The notes under the pieces were generated by a model that made no database searches, had not been told where the DNA came from, and saw only the letters and a list, made by a program, of their open reading frames with translations. Shown here piece by piece: positions 33,601 to 41,147 of a stretch of DNA of 64,000 bases. Position 1 is the first letter of the stretch. Every line of letters begins with the position of its first letter. The stretch spans positions 1 to 64,000 of the forward strand of contig UQKO01000006.1 in NCBI GenBank assembly GCA_900541575.1. The letters run 5' to 3'. This DNA comes from an uncultured Prevotella sp. (GTDB taxonomy: Bacteria; Bacteroidota; Bacteroidia; Bacteroidales; Bacteroidaceae). Position numbers and translations under genes: made by a program.

Positions 33601-34823
33601 CAAGTGCCAATCCTACCAATGGCGAAATGCTCATCGTTCCAGCTAAGCGCACCGCCGATAGTAAGCCCGTCTATGTGGCTCTTCAGTCAATACCTACGGG
33701 AAGTGGTCGCAACAATGTGGGTATCTTCTATAAGGAACTTGCCAACATGAGCGATATGCGCGACCTTGCTGCCTTCTCTATAGGTTGGGATGGATTCTTC
33801 CAGGTGAGCAATACTTCCTCTGCTTATAGCAGTCTCGACCTTCAGGCCGATGGACAGATAGGTTTCTTCTATGAGGAAACTCTCTATAAGTGGGGCACTA
33901 AGGCCAATCCTGTGAGCACAAGTTTTCCCACAGGTCAGGGACAGCACAACTTCGATGGTTTTGAAAACATCTACGTGCCTATTGCCCTCGATGTCCTCAC
34001 CGATGGTAAGTATACAGTGAGCATGGATCTTAATCGTGGCGATTTTCTTAAGAAGTACTTCAGTGAGGTAATTGCTGCTAGCACCGAACTTTCAGCGGCT
34101 CAGATCGCTGACGCCAAATCTGTGGTTGGTAAATTGTCTGACGAGCCTACCGTGGAACAGATTGATGCTATCTATGCGATTATCGGTGCAAAAGGCGTAA
34201 CGCCTAACCCAGAGACACAGCCCGAGGGGACTCCTACGCTCAGTAATGAAAAGGTGTTTCATTGGTATAAGTTCTCTTCTGCTCGTTCGAGTAACTATTT
34301 CCCTACCTCTAAAGGGGCAGGAAATGCAGTGCAGAGCCAAACCGATGCTAGCACACATTCCTCAGAATGGAAATTCGTAGATCGCAACGATCGCACTTTC
34401 GACATTGTCAATCGTGCTGATGGTCTCTATCTTTCTCCTCTTTCCGATAACAATAAACCTCTGCTCTGTGTAGCTGCCCAACCTACTAGCGGGTGGAAAT
34501 TCCTCGCCAGCAGTAGTACTGGTTACTTTATCATCGTCTGCGATGCGAATCATGCAGAGATAAATCAGACAAATCCTGGGTTGAGCCATGTGCTCTACAA
34601 TTGGGGCTATAATTCTAATAATGACAACGCTTACCGTTTCAACGAAGATGGATGTCAGTTTAGTTTCATTGCCACTGATACTGAAAATGCGTCAAGTACA
34701 GGTATTTCTACATTAACCATTGCTCCTTCTTCTGAGCACTGGTACGACCTTACTGGTCGTCGCACGCCAATACGCGGTAAAGGAGTCTATGTTTCTAACA
34801 ATGGATGGAAGGTAGTTCATTGA
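30639..34823 (+). CDS. Secreted fusion of a GH123-like (DUF4091) domain and a GH33 sialidase
   Basis: 1394 residues with a signal peptide (MKKYLLLIATLLTSAIGTWA). Residues about 40-560 resemble GH123/DUF4091 glycosidases: a beta domain, then FHLDLWQQPYSVSRYYGV, CGIKEQINCYSMVPWD, and the Asp-Glu pair in MDERGEAD (D375-E376) where GH123 enzymes have their catalytic dyad, then DGFLHWAWINWNDNPL. A beta-rich linker domain spans about 580-715. The GH33 sialidase spans about 718-1120: YRIPGI with the arginine of the triad, and Asp boxes SDDNGKTW (769), SKDGGETW (845) and SDDFGRTW (912). A lectin-like domain (about 1200-1340) and a sorting-type tail (WYDLTGRRTPIRGKGVYVSN) follow. It could remove sialic acid and beta-GalNAc. 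Terminator follows. Confidence 0.85.
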   Translation: MKKYLLLIATLLTSAIGTWADNTHPIDTYVEPRVSGETAPADEWNALSDGLHATWANRDEHYQLLRVPQLVEKSEAELSAWKGERANIEAVLFSKTNQGSLRVRFVDNSGNAVNWCSARFINYVITDDFKACGSNNMKSVQWLSPDVIDQDKAHDVPAMETRPVWCSIEVPRDAAAGKQLVKLQVLNDKDAVVKTLNLTINVLNRTLPTVDKQKFHLDLWQQPYSVSRYYGVERWSDAHVEALRPYLEALGKAGQKVVSTIMFYEPWGNQSHDKFSAMVTTTKKADGTWSYDYSIFDKYVNLCAECGIKEQINCYSMVPWDKKFRYFDEATGKEVDLTAETSSDDYKNLWKNFLDAFKAHLLEKGWFEKTCIAMDERGEADMLNAYAIAKEKGFKMALAGNYHQSLSLRLDDYCVALNQVQKFGSSQLKYRKEHGMPTTLYVSCADAEPNIFTNSLPAEAAFLPLHAAANDLDGFLHWAWINWNDNPLTDSRYRLFGSGDTYFYYPGNRSSVRFERLVEGIHQYEKVQILKEEYKNDANKSKQLKTLLDECQDYIVMGEECAAKVNRLEDFLNGKEVTMPEQIPSGYYKIQVDDTHYAKAAANLTKWNTELSSQTTFDIFEVSGAYDAFTIKLKGRTNNIGVDPAGTSRLFVDQTALSKYSMTKTDDGKVILKNAGKFVYVSNGTFTMNDKQSTPLKFILVEAKENADAADQLERTTLFSTLAGGMDIPPYRIPGITRGKDGRLIASVARLVSGTDPGFGQVDCVVKISDDNGKTWSPKEIDVAVGNASLINNKKTPMEAAYGDPAVVMDREHNEALVMAVGGCTVYTNATTNRQNPNIIAAIHSKDGGETWETPVEQTEAIYGLFDSGKPMAAGFIGGGKLFQSRVVKVGEYYRLYAALAARPNGNRVIYSDDFGRTWKALGGASATPVAEGDEPKCEELPDGRVILTSRTASGRWLNIYTYSNTRTGEGKWDNMVKGTFSGLSAVPSANPTNGEMLIVPAKRTADSKPVYVALQSIPTGSGRNNVGIFYKELANMSDMRDLAAFSIGWDGFFQVSNTSSAYSSLDLQADGQIGFFYEETLYKWGTKANPVSTSFPTGQGQHNFDGFENIYVPIALDVLTDGKYTVSMDLNRGDFLKKYFSEVIAASTELSAAQIADAKSVVGKLSDEPTVEQIDAIYAIIGAKGVTPNPETQPEGTPTLSNEKVFHWYKFSSARSSNYFPTSKGAGNAVQSQTDASTHSSEWKFVDRNDRTFDIVNRADGLYLSPLSDNNKPLLCVAAQPTSGWKFLASSSTGYFIIVCDANHAEINQTNPGLSHVLYNWGYNSNNDNAYRFNEDGCQFSFIATDTENASSTGISTLTIAPSSEHWYDLTGRRTPIRGKGVYVSNNGWKVVH

Positions 34824-34853
34824 ACATAGAATAGTATACAACACTTTTATACG

Positions 34854-34893
34854 AAAATCCCTGAAAGGTTCTTAGGTCTTTCAGGGATTTTTT
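34854..34893 (+). terminator. Terminator of the sialidase fusion gene
   Basis: Stem AAAATCCCTGAAAG / CTTTCAGGGATTTT with a 10-base loop, followed by a T7 run. It starts 31 bases after the stop codon. Confidence 0.9.
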
Positions 34894-35146
34894 TGTGGGT
34901 TGATACGCTTACGAATCGAATTATAGTTCATCATGAATTTTTGATAGTAGTTGTTATCCAGTGTGTTTCAGTGTACTCTTTAAGTATATTGTTGTTAGGC
35001 TAAAAGGTCGTTGAAGTTTTCTTAGAACGTTATCTAAGTCATTGTTCCCCGACCGAAGGACGATAACATGAACGGCCTTTTCGCGTAACTTGAATGCTTA
35101 TGTAGAGATATTTATCCCTTAAGTTTTGGAATTAGTAGAACTGGCT

Positions 35147-35345
35147 GAATTATCGTGCAAGTCGAATGCAATCAAGCTTGCTTGAATTGCTGAGACGCAG
35201 CCGATAATGGCGAGTGAATTATCGTGCAAGTCGAATGCAATCAAGCTAGCTCGAATTGATGAGTCGCAGACGATAATGGCGAGTGAATTATCGTGCAAGT
35301 CGAATGCAATCAAGCTAGCTCGAATTGATGAGTCGCAGACGATAT
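35147..35345. repeat. Three 69-bp tandem repeats
   Basis: Units begin at 35147, 35216 and 35285, each opening with GAATTATCGTGCAAGTCGAA; the third breaks off at about 35345. Units 2 and 3 are practically identical, and unit 1 differs at a few sites. Each unit contains ATTATCGT near its start and ACGATAAT near its end, plus a central AGCTAGCT, so it can form a hairpin. 69 is a multiple of three, and 23-residue repeats read open on both strands, but no start or family supports a protein. Confidence 0.9.
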
Positions 35346-35424
35346 TTCACGGTCAGCGGATATTCCCGGTTGGTATTTTCTTTATGTCGTATGTTTACCC
35401 ATTTTCCATGTTGTAGTAAAGCTG

Positions 35425-35790
35425 TTGAGTGAAGATACAGTCTTATTTCAGGGAACGAAAATCGTCTTTCTGCATAGATGGAAAATTTCCCTTGTAAACG
35501 GAGGATTTCATAAACTGCGAACGAAGAGTTCCTAACTTCGTCATTATCAAGCTAGAACCTAGATTATTCCGTTTCTCAATGAAGACTTTCACGTCTACCA
35601 CAGGCCTGTGGTAGCTCTGCCGCACGGCAGCGGTAGCTTTACCACAGGCCTGTGGTAGCTTTACCGCTCGGCAGCGGTAGACGTAAAGATGGGCATCTGT
35701 GAAAGGGGGAATGGGCATCTGTGAAAACTAATACGTACATCTGTGGACGGGAAGACAAATCACTTTCCTTATCAAACAACCAAAAATATC
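35425..35790 (+). repeat. Dispersed palindromic element, locus B
   Basis: About 360 bases align with the reverse complement of 62290-62660 along their whole length, at roughly three-quarters identity by eye. Shared landmarks in order are GAAGATA-CAGTCTT, TCTGCAT-GATG, CATAAACTGCGAACG, AACTTCGTCATT, GCTA-AACCTAG, the 22-bp-period core with two TACCACAGGCCTGTGGTA palindromes 44 bases apart (35596-35613, 35640-35657), GATGGGCATCTGTGAA and ACATCTGTGGACGG. No protein is encoded. Confidence 0.8.
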
Positions 35791-35831
35791 CCCTAATCCA
35801 AAGTTTCCAAAGTGTTTAATGATACGAAAAA

Positions 35832-35859
35832 AGCGAGATAAATCAATGTTTATCTCGCT
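35832..35859 (-). terminator. Terminator of tRNA-Pro
   Basis: Stem AGCGAGATAAA / TTTATCTCGCT with a 6-base loop, followed on the minus strand by a T run (TTTTTTCG). It starts 4 bases past the tRNA 3' end. Confidence 0.85.
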
Positions 35860-35862
35860 CTG

Positions 35863-35935
35863 TCGGAAAGAGGCGACTCGAACGCCCGACCCCTACGTCC
35901 CGAACGTAGTGCGCTACCAACTGCGCTACTTTCCG
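35863..35935 (-). tRNA. tRNA-Pro (anticodon CGG)
   Basis: A 73-base cloverleaf: acceptor CGGAAAG pairs with CTTTCCG, D stem GCGC/GCGC with loop AGTTGGTA, anticodon stem CTACG/CGTAG with loop TTCGGGA (anticodon CGG), a 5-base variable loop GGGTC, and T arm GGGCG-TTCGAGT-CGCCT. The discriminator is A; CCA is not encoded. It reads CCG codons. A perfect promoter lies just upstream and a terminator just downstream. Confidence 0.95.
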
Positions 35936-35946
35936 ATTTTGGTGAT

Positions 35947-35979
35947 GCAAAAGTACGGACATTTTGCCTAATAGCCAAA
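35947..35979 (-). promoter_or_regulatory. Promoter of tRNA-Pro
   Basis: Minus strand: TTTG at 35979-35976, a 20-base spacer, TACTTTTGC at 35955-35947. The -7 element ends 12 bases before the tRNA 5' end, as expected for a stable-RNA promoter. Confidence 0.85.
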
Positions 35980-36343
35980 TTTTTTGGTATTTTTGTTGAC
36001 CTTTTTTCGTAATCAGAGACGATTGTGTCAAGCTGCTCAATGGATAAATGTGCTTGTAATGGAAAAGGGTCTAGCTTGGGTGATAGTAGGAAACAATGGG
36101 CAATTTTAATGGCGGATGTCATTAGAATACTAGAAAAAAGGCTTTGTCTTCTACCTATAACGCACAGGGTATTATCAAATTTGTGGGCGAAGCGTCTTGC
36201 GTAGGCTGGTCAAGTTGTTGATAGACTACTTGCTTTACCTATACAAGGAGCTTCGCCCACTATATAAATAGAGATGGACTTACCTCTTTTGCAGGATGCG
36301 TTGAGAGCCAAGGGCTTTCTTCGCTGTGATAAACAATGGTGGA
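35980..36343. other. Intergenic region between tRNA-Pro and argF'
   Basis: No gene is supported. The only structure is the long hairpin at 36182-36259. Confidence 0.65.
36182..36259. other. Long hairpin downstream of argF'
   Basis: GTGGGCGAAGC at 36182-36192 pairs perfectly with GCTTCGCCCAC at 36249-36259, and the inner CTTGCGTAGG / CCTATACAAG extends the stem. The tail is not T-rich, so this may be a terminator of argF' without a clear U tract, or another structured RNA. Confidence 0.5.
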
Positions 36344-37306
36344 CTAGAGTCCCTCTAAGATGTGCTTGAGCACTACGGTAGCAGAGATTTCACGGTTGGC
36401 AGCTTCGGGGATGACGAGTGAACGCGGCGATTCAATCACGCTATCAGTCACAATCATGTTACGACGTACGGGCAGACAGTGCATGAATTGTGCATTGTTG
36501 GTTACGGCCATGTGGGCATCATCGATCGTCCACGACATGTCTTTGGAAAGAATCTTGCCATAGTCGGCGGGATGGGTTACGCCAGGGCAGCTCCAGTTTT
36601 TAGCATATACAAAGTCAGCACCTTCGAGCGCTTTCATCTGGTCGTATTCTACGAGTGCATCACCCACAAAGAGAGGATCAAGTTCGTAGCCATGCGGCTG
36701 AGTTACCACGAAGTCGACATCGGCAGCACGCATCCATTCAGCAAAACTGTTGGGTACGGCTTGCGGAAGGGCGCGAGGGTGGGGAGCCCAAGTTAGCACC
36801 ACTTTGGGGCGTTTTTTCTCCTTATGTTCCTCTATGGTGATGAGGTCGGCAAAGGCTTGTAAGGGGTGAGCGGTGGCACTTTCCATAGAGAATACGGGAC
36901 GACCACTATACTTGATAAACTGCGAAAGAATGTTCTCTGCATAGTCGGCATCGCGGTCGGTTAGTCCGGCGAATGTACGCACGCCGATGAGGTCGCAGTA
37001 AGAGGCCATCACGGGAATGGCTTCAAGCAGGTGTTCGCTCTTGTCGCCGTCCATCACCACACCGCGTTCTGTTTCGAGTTTCCAAGCACCCTGATTCACA
37101 TCGAGCACCACAACGTCTAGACCAAGGTTGCGAGCCGCTTTTTGCGTAGAGAGGCGAGTGCGCAATGAATTGTTGAAGAAGATGAGCAAAGCCGTCTTGT
37201 GATGTCCTAGTTTCTCATGCATATAGCGGTTCTTCTTAATTTCCGCAGCTTCGGCTAAAGCCTTGTCGAGTGGACCGAGATCCTGTACGTGAAGAAATGA
37301 TTTCAT
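36344..37306 (-). CDS. argF': N-succinylornithine carbamoyltransferase
   Basis: 320 residues of the aspartate/ornithine transcarbamylase family. The carbamoyl-phosphate loop reads FFNNSLRTRLSTQKAA rather than the usual STRT, followed by the MDGDKSEHLLEAIPVMASYCD region and the C-terminal HCLPVRRN. This pattern is that of the Bacteroides fragilis-type enzyme, which uses N-succinyl-L-ornithine and belongs to the Bacteroidota variant of arginine synthesis. No other arg gene is in the window. Confidence 0.9.
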   Translation of the reverse strand: MKSFLHVQDLGPLDKALAEAAEIKKNRYMHEKLGHHKTALLIFFNNSLRTRLSTQKAARNLGLDVVVLDVNQGAWKLETERGVVMDGDKSEHLLEAIPVMASYCDLIGVRTFAGLTDRDADYAENILSQFIKYSGRPVFSMESATAHPLQAFADLITIEEHKEKKRPKVVLTWAPHPRALPQAVPNSFAEWMRAADVDFVVTQPHGYELDPLFVGDALVEYDQMKALEGADFVYAKNWSCPGVTHPADYGKILSKDMSWTIDDAHMAVTNNAQFMHCLPVRRNMIVTDSVIESPRSLVIPEAANREISATVVLKHILEGL

Positions 37307-37437
37307 AAGCAGTAATGTATATTTGTGGCGGGCAAGGAAAAGATTCTTTTATAGAAATGCAATTCTTGTGTCGTAGCCTAATTTGGCGACAAAAATAGCA
37401 TTTATTATTGTATACGCACTTGCATATTCACTTTTTG

Positions 37438-37469
37438 TTTGGTAATGGCCGTGAAAAGTTGTACTTTTG
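37438..37469 (+). promoter_or_regulatory. Promoter of the thioredoxin-nuclease-protease group
   Basis: TTTG at 37438-37441, a 20-base spacer, TACTTTTG at 37462-37469, followed by C. This is an exact consensus match, 95 bases before the thioredoxin-like gene. Confidence 0.8.
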
Positions 37470-37563
37470 CCTTTGATATCCTATTCTATAAAGGAATATT
37501 TCTTATCGGATGGGATTTTATTTTCAGTAAACAAAACAATAACTCCATTAAAACGAGAAAACA

Positions 37564-38127
37564 ATGAAGAAAGCACTTATACTCCTGTCGCTCGCAGTCA
37601 TGCCTTTTGCATTTAGTTGCGCAAAACAATCGAATCATGGTCAAGCTGTAGCCTCTAATCAGACAGAAGCTCAGCTTGTTGACAACCAGAGCAACTTTAC
37701 CATCAAGACGATTCCAACCAATGTGCACGGAGAGGCTATCATGCAAGCCATTGCCGACAAATACAAAGGCAAGGTGGTATTGTTCGACTTCTGGGCTACT
37801 TGGTGTGGTCCTTGCAGAATGGCGATGAAGCAGGTGGATGAGATAAAGTTCGAACTGATGAAGAAAGGCTGCGTGTTTGTATATGTTACTGGTGAAACTT
37901 CGCCAGAGAAGACGTGGAAGGAGATGATAACCCACATTGATGGAGATCATTATCGCCTCACTGGTCAGCAGTGGAGCGAACTTTGCCAGTCGCTCAATAT
38001 TCCTGGAATCCCAGCCTATCTGTTGCTCAATAAAAAAGGCGAAAAGGTGTATGACAATCTTTCGCAAGGTGGCTATCCTGGAAGTGAAATCTTGAAGAAT
38101 AACATAGAAGTGGCTCTCACTGAATAG
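37564..38127 (+). CDS. Thioredoxin-like lipoprotein
   Basis: 187 residues. The signal (LILLSLAVMPFAFSC) ends in a cysteine that fits a lipobox. The thioredoxin fold carries LFDFWATWCGPCRMAMKQ with the redox WCGPC near residue 80, and the cis-proline region IPGIPAYLLLNKKGE. It is the TlpA/ResA-like group and would reduce or exchange disulfides on the periplasmic side. It begins the plus-strand run after the promoter at 37438. Confidence 0.88.
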   Translation: MKKALILLSLAVMPFAFSCAKQSNHGQAVASNQTEAQLVDNQSNFTIKTIPTNVHGEAIMQAIADKYKGKVVLFDFWATWCGPCRMAMKQVDEIKFELMKKGCVFVYVTGETSPEKTWKEMITHIDGDHYRLTGQQWSELCQSLNIPGIPAYLLLNKKGEKVYDNLSQGGYPGSEILKNNIEVALTE

Positions 38128-38153
38128 TCTTCGTCCTTATAAAGCAAAGTCCT

Positions 38154-39047
38154 ATGAATCGGAAGCAAAATAAGAAACGTTCTATGTCGCTCAGTGCTGG
38201 TATGCTGCTAGTAGTGGTAGCATTGGCAGGTGCTTGTTTTGCAAAGAATAAGTGTTCGACCGATGACCAAGTGTCTGCTACTGCGATTGCGGCAGAGGAT
38301 CCGCTGCAAAAAGCAGAGGTTTCATCGACTGGGCAAGATACAAGTGCTGTAAAACAGGGGGAGAATGCATGTGCGGAACTCTGCATTCCTCGTTATGAAT
38401 GTTCGCGTGGTGGACAAGTTGTTCAGCATGTGGGGTATACCCTCTCGTACGATTCCGATTTTAAAACCCCGCAGTGGGTGGGGTGGACGATTACGACCGA
38501 AAAAGCCCAAGGCACAGTGCCTAGATATGACAAGTTTGGGCCTGACCCCGAAGTGCGTGGAGCACAAGCTTATGATTTCGATTATAAAGGGAGTGGCTAT
38601 GATCGCGGCCACATAGCGCCTGCGGGTGATATGAAATGGAGCGAGGAAGCCATGCGTGAATCGTTCTATTTGACAAATGTGTGTCCACAAAATCGGAATC
38701 TCAATCGTGGAGATTGGAAAGAACTCGAGGAACTAGAGCGTGAATGGGCCTTGCAGTATGGCTCTGTGAGTATTACGGCAGGTCCTATTTATAACTCGAA
38801 GCAGCCACAACGCATTGGGGCTAATCATGTGGCTGTGCCTGATGGGTTCTTTAAAGTATTGCTTGTGGGCTATCCTAATAATCCCAAGGCTTATGGTTTC
38901 CTATATAAGAACGAAGCTGGTAGTAGGCCCATGAAGAGCTATCAACTTAGCGTGGACGAGGTGGAGCGCATTACGGGAATGGATTTCTTTTCAGCATTAC
39001 CCGACGATGTGGAAAATCGTATAGAGGCTGAAAAGCCTGCGTTGTAA
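38154..39047 (+). CDS. Secreted DNA/RNA non-specific endonuclease (NUC family)
   Basis: 297 residues. An N-terminal hydrophobic segment (LSAGMLLVVVALAGAC) suggests export, perhaps as a lipoprotein. The betabetaalpha-metal nuclease motif is YDRGHIAPAGDMKWSEEAM, with the catalytic histidine in DRGH, then SFYLTNVCPQNRNLNRGDWKELE with the metal-binding asparagine. The pattern is that of Serratia nuclease-like enzymes that degrade both DNA and RNA outside the cytoplasm, probably for nucleotide scavenging. It starts 26 bases after the thioredoxin gene. Confidence 0.92.
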   Translation: MNRKQNKKRSMSLSAGMLLVVVALAGACFAKNKCSTDDQVSATAIAAEDPLQKAEVSSTGQDTSAVKQGENACAELCIPRYECSRGGQVVQHVGYTLSYDSDFKTPQWVGWTITTEKAQGTVPRYDKFGPDPEVRGAQAYDFDYKGSGYDRGHIAPAGDMKWSEEAMRESFYLTNVCPQNRNLNRGDWKELEELEREWALQYGSVSITAGPIYNSKQPQRIGANHVAVPDGFFKVLLVGYPNNPKAYGFLYKNEAGSRPMKSYQLSVDEVERITGMDFFSALPDDVENRIEAEKPAL

Positions 39048-39111
39048 AGCGTTGCCCAAGTCTTGCATAAAAAAATAACTACCTAAAAAAAGAAAAAAGT
39101 ATCCAATCAGC

Positions 39112-40518
39112 ATGGACAGAATATTCGTACTCCTCCTCGCTATCTTGGCTTATGTGCCATCGATGGCGCAGGATGATGGTGATCCTATGTTTGCGACCGC
39201 TTATCGTCACGTGCCAAAGACGTTCCGTTATCGCGTCAGCTTGAACGATAAGGCAGGAACTTCCTACAGTCTGAAACATCCAGAGAAGTTTCTATCAGAA
39301 AAAGCATTGGAGCGCCGCAAACGTTACAGGTTGAAGGTCGATGAATACGACCTTCCCGTGTCGTCTGCTTATACTCAGAAACTTCAAAAAATGGGGCTTC
39401 ACATCTGCAACATGAGCAAGTGGAACAATACGGTAGTGGTAGAAACTGCCGATACAATGCAAATGCAAGTTGTGCGTCGACAGCCATTTGTTCGAAGTGT
39501 TCGTCGGGTGTGGGAAAGTCCAGATAGTCTGCCCATAATTCCCGAACGTGGTCCGCGTCAAGCGCAAGTGACAAATAAGCGAGATACCACCCTTACTAGC
39601 TATTACGGCTATGGACAGCAGCAAGTGACAATGCTTGGCGTAGATAAACTCCACGAAATGGGCTATCGTGGCCAAGGCATTGTGATTGGTGTGATAGATG
39701 GAGGATTCTATAATGCCGATCTTATGAAAGGCTTTTCTCAGCAGCATCTACTCGGTACGCGCAACTTTGTGCGTCCCCAGAAATGCGTATTTGAAGAGTT
39801 GGAACATGGCATGATGGTGCTCTCGTGTATTGCCGCAAATGAGCCTCATTATTTAGTGGGAACGGCTCCCGAAGTGTCTTACTATTTATTGCAGAGCGAG
39901 GATGGTGAGAGTGAACAACTTGTGGAAGAAGATAATTGGTGTGCAGCTTTAGAATATGCCGATAGCGTTGGGTGCGATATTGTGACAAGTTCGTTAGGCT
40001 ACTATCAGTTCGACCACAAAGATCAAGACCATTTTTATCGCGAGCTAGATGGTTATACAGCCTTAAATAGTCGGAGTGCCTCGTTGGCTGCTTCGAGAGG
40101 CATAATCTTGCTTAATAGCGCGGGTAATAGTGGTATGTCGGCTTGGAAGAAGATAGGTTTTCCAGCAGATGGTCGTGACATGTTGGCCGTAGGTGCAGTA
40201 CAGAGCGACAGCTTAAATACCCGATTCTCATCTATAGGCAATAGTGCGGATGGAAGAATCAAACCCGATGTGATGGCTATGGGGCAGGCTTCTGCTGTAT
40301 ACGAAACCGATGGTACGGTGACCAACGCTAATGGAACCTCCTTCTCTTGTCCCACCATGGCAGGAGCAGTAGCTTGTCTGGTACAAGCCTATCCCAATCG
40401 TCGTCCTACCGATATTATCAAAGCTTTGCAACAAAGCGCCAACAATGCCGCTCATCCCGATAATATTTTCGGCTATGGCATTCCCAATGTGATGAAGGCT
40501 TTCAACCTTTTAAAGTAA
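39112..40518 (+). CDS. Secreted subtilisin-like serine protease (S8)
   Basis: 468 residues with a signal peptide (MDRIFVLLLAILAYVPSMA). After a pro-region of about 160 residues, the catalytic triad motifs are visible: aspartate in IVIGVIDGGFYNAD, histidine in EELEHGMMVLSCIAA (HGMMV in place of the usual HGT), asparagine in LLNSAGNSG, and serine in GTSFSCPTMAGAVA. The C-terminus lacks an obvious sorting domain. It ends 10 bases before the Fur-family gene. Confidence 0.88.
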   Translation: MDRIFVLLLAILAYVPSMAQDDGDPMFATAYRHVPKTFRYRVSLNDKAGTSYSLKHPEKFLSEKALERRKRYRLKVDEYDLPVSSAYTQKLQKMGLHICNMSKWNNTVVVETADTMQMQVVRRQPFVRSVRRVWESPDSLPIIPERGPRQAQVTNKRDTTLTSYYGYGQQQVTMLGVDKLHEMGYRGQGIVIGVIDGGFYNADLMKGFSQQHLLGTRNFVRPQKCVFEELEHGMMVLSCIAANEPHYLVGTAPEVSYYLLQSEDGESEQLVEEDNWCAALEYADSVGCDIVTSSLGYYQFDHKDQDHFYRELDGYTALNSRSASLAASRGIILLNSAGNSGMSAWKKIGFPADGRDMLAVGAVQSDSLNTRFSSIGNSADGRIKPDVMAMGQASAVYETDGTVTNANGTSFSCPTMAGAVACLVQAYPNRRPTDIIKALQQSANNAAHPDNIFGYGIPNVMKAFNLLK

Positions 40519-40528
40519 GCGAGAAAAT

Positions 40529-40963
40529 ATGAACGCTGAAGAAGTTGTAGAATATCTGCATGGCAAAGGCATTAAGCCCACCACCAATCGCATCCTGGTG
40601 GTGAAGGCCATGCATCAAGAGGCGCGTCCGCTCACATTGTCTGATTTGGAGAATATCATGCCCTTGATGGACAAGTCTAGCATATTCCGTGTGCTTACGC
40701 TCTTTCAGCAGAATGATGTGGTGCATACTTTCGAGGATGGTCGAGGTATGCTTAACTATGAGTTATGTCATCATGAGGGTGTGTGTAATCATTCCGATGG
40801 TCATTCCCATTTCTATTGCGAACAATGTCAGCGTTCTTTTTGTCTCGACCATACGCGTCTGCCAGAATTTCATCTGCCCGAGGGATTTTCCGTACATTCT
40901 GTGTCGTTGGTGATTAAAGGCACGTGTGCCGAATGTGCCAAGAGGGGTAGCAAGGCAGAGTAG
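40529..40963 (+). CDS. Fur-family metal-dependent repressor
   Basis: 144 residues. The N-terminal winged helix (IKPTTNRILVVKAMHQEARPLTLSDLE, SSIFRVLTLFQQNDVVH) precedes the metal-binding part, with a His-rich stretch CHHEGVCNHSDGHSHFYCEQC and a second pair CAEC at the end, forming the structural zinc site. Whether it answers to iron (Fur), zinc (Zur) or peroxide (PerR) cannot be told from sequence alone; the His/Asp-rich insertion favours metal sensing. It closely follows the S8 protease. Confidence 0.88.
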   Translation: MNAEEVVEYLHGKGIKPTTNRILVVKAMHQEARPLTLSDLENIMPLMDKSSIFRVLTLFQQNDVVHTFEDGRGMLNYELCHHEGVCNHSDGHSHFYCEQCQRSFCLDHTRLPEFHLPEGFSVHSVSLVIKGTCAECAKRGSKAE

Positions 40964-41147
40964 AGACCTCTTCTTGCCTCAATGGGTATATTCTCCCCTT
41001 ATCTAGTAGGGTATATTCTTCTATATAGTTAGAAAATGTATTTACCTATTTAATAGTTGGCCCCATTTGGGGGAAAGGGGCTTTTTAAAGTTCCCTTACG
41101 TTTCCATACTTTTATCTAGCGTTTTTCAGAATAGCTATCCACCATCT

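Larger units (their letters stand above)
34824..35862. other. One-kilobase non-coding region between the sialidase gene and tRNA-Pro
   Basis: No credible gene. Contents: the sialidase terminator, an inverted-repeat segment at 35000-35095 (AAAAGGTCGTT / GAACGGCCTTTT, with inner GTTATC / GATAAC) that shares CCGACCGAAGGAC with locus D, three 69-bp tandem repeats, dispersed element locus B, and the tRNA terminator. Short open frames here are repeat-encoded. Confidence 0.75.

Noticed and set aside
35119..35416. Repeat-encoded peptides on both strands
   Set aside because: The open frames are a by-product of a 69-bp unit; no signal, start context or family supports a protein.
35850..36122. 90-codon minus-strand frame
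   Set aside because: It runs through the tRNA-Pro gene and is not coding.
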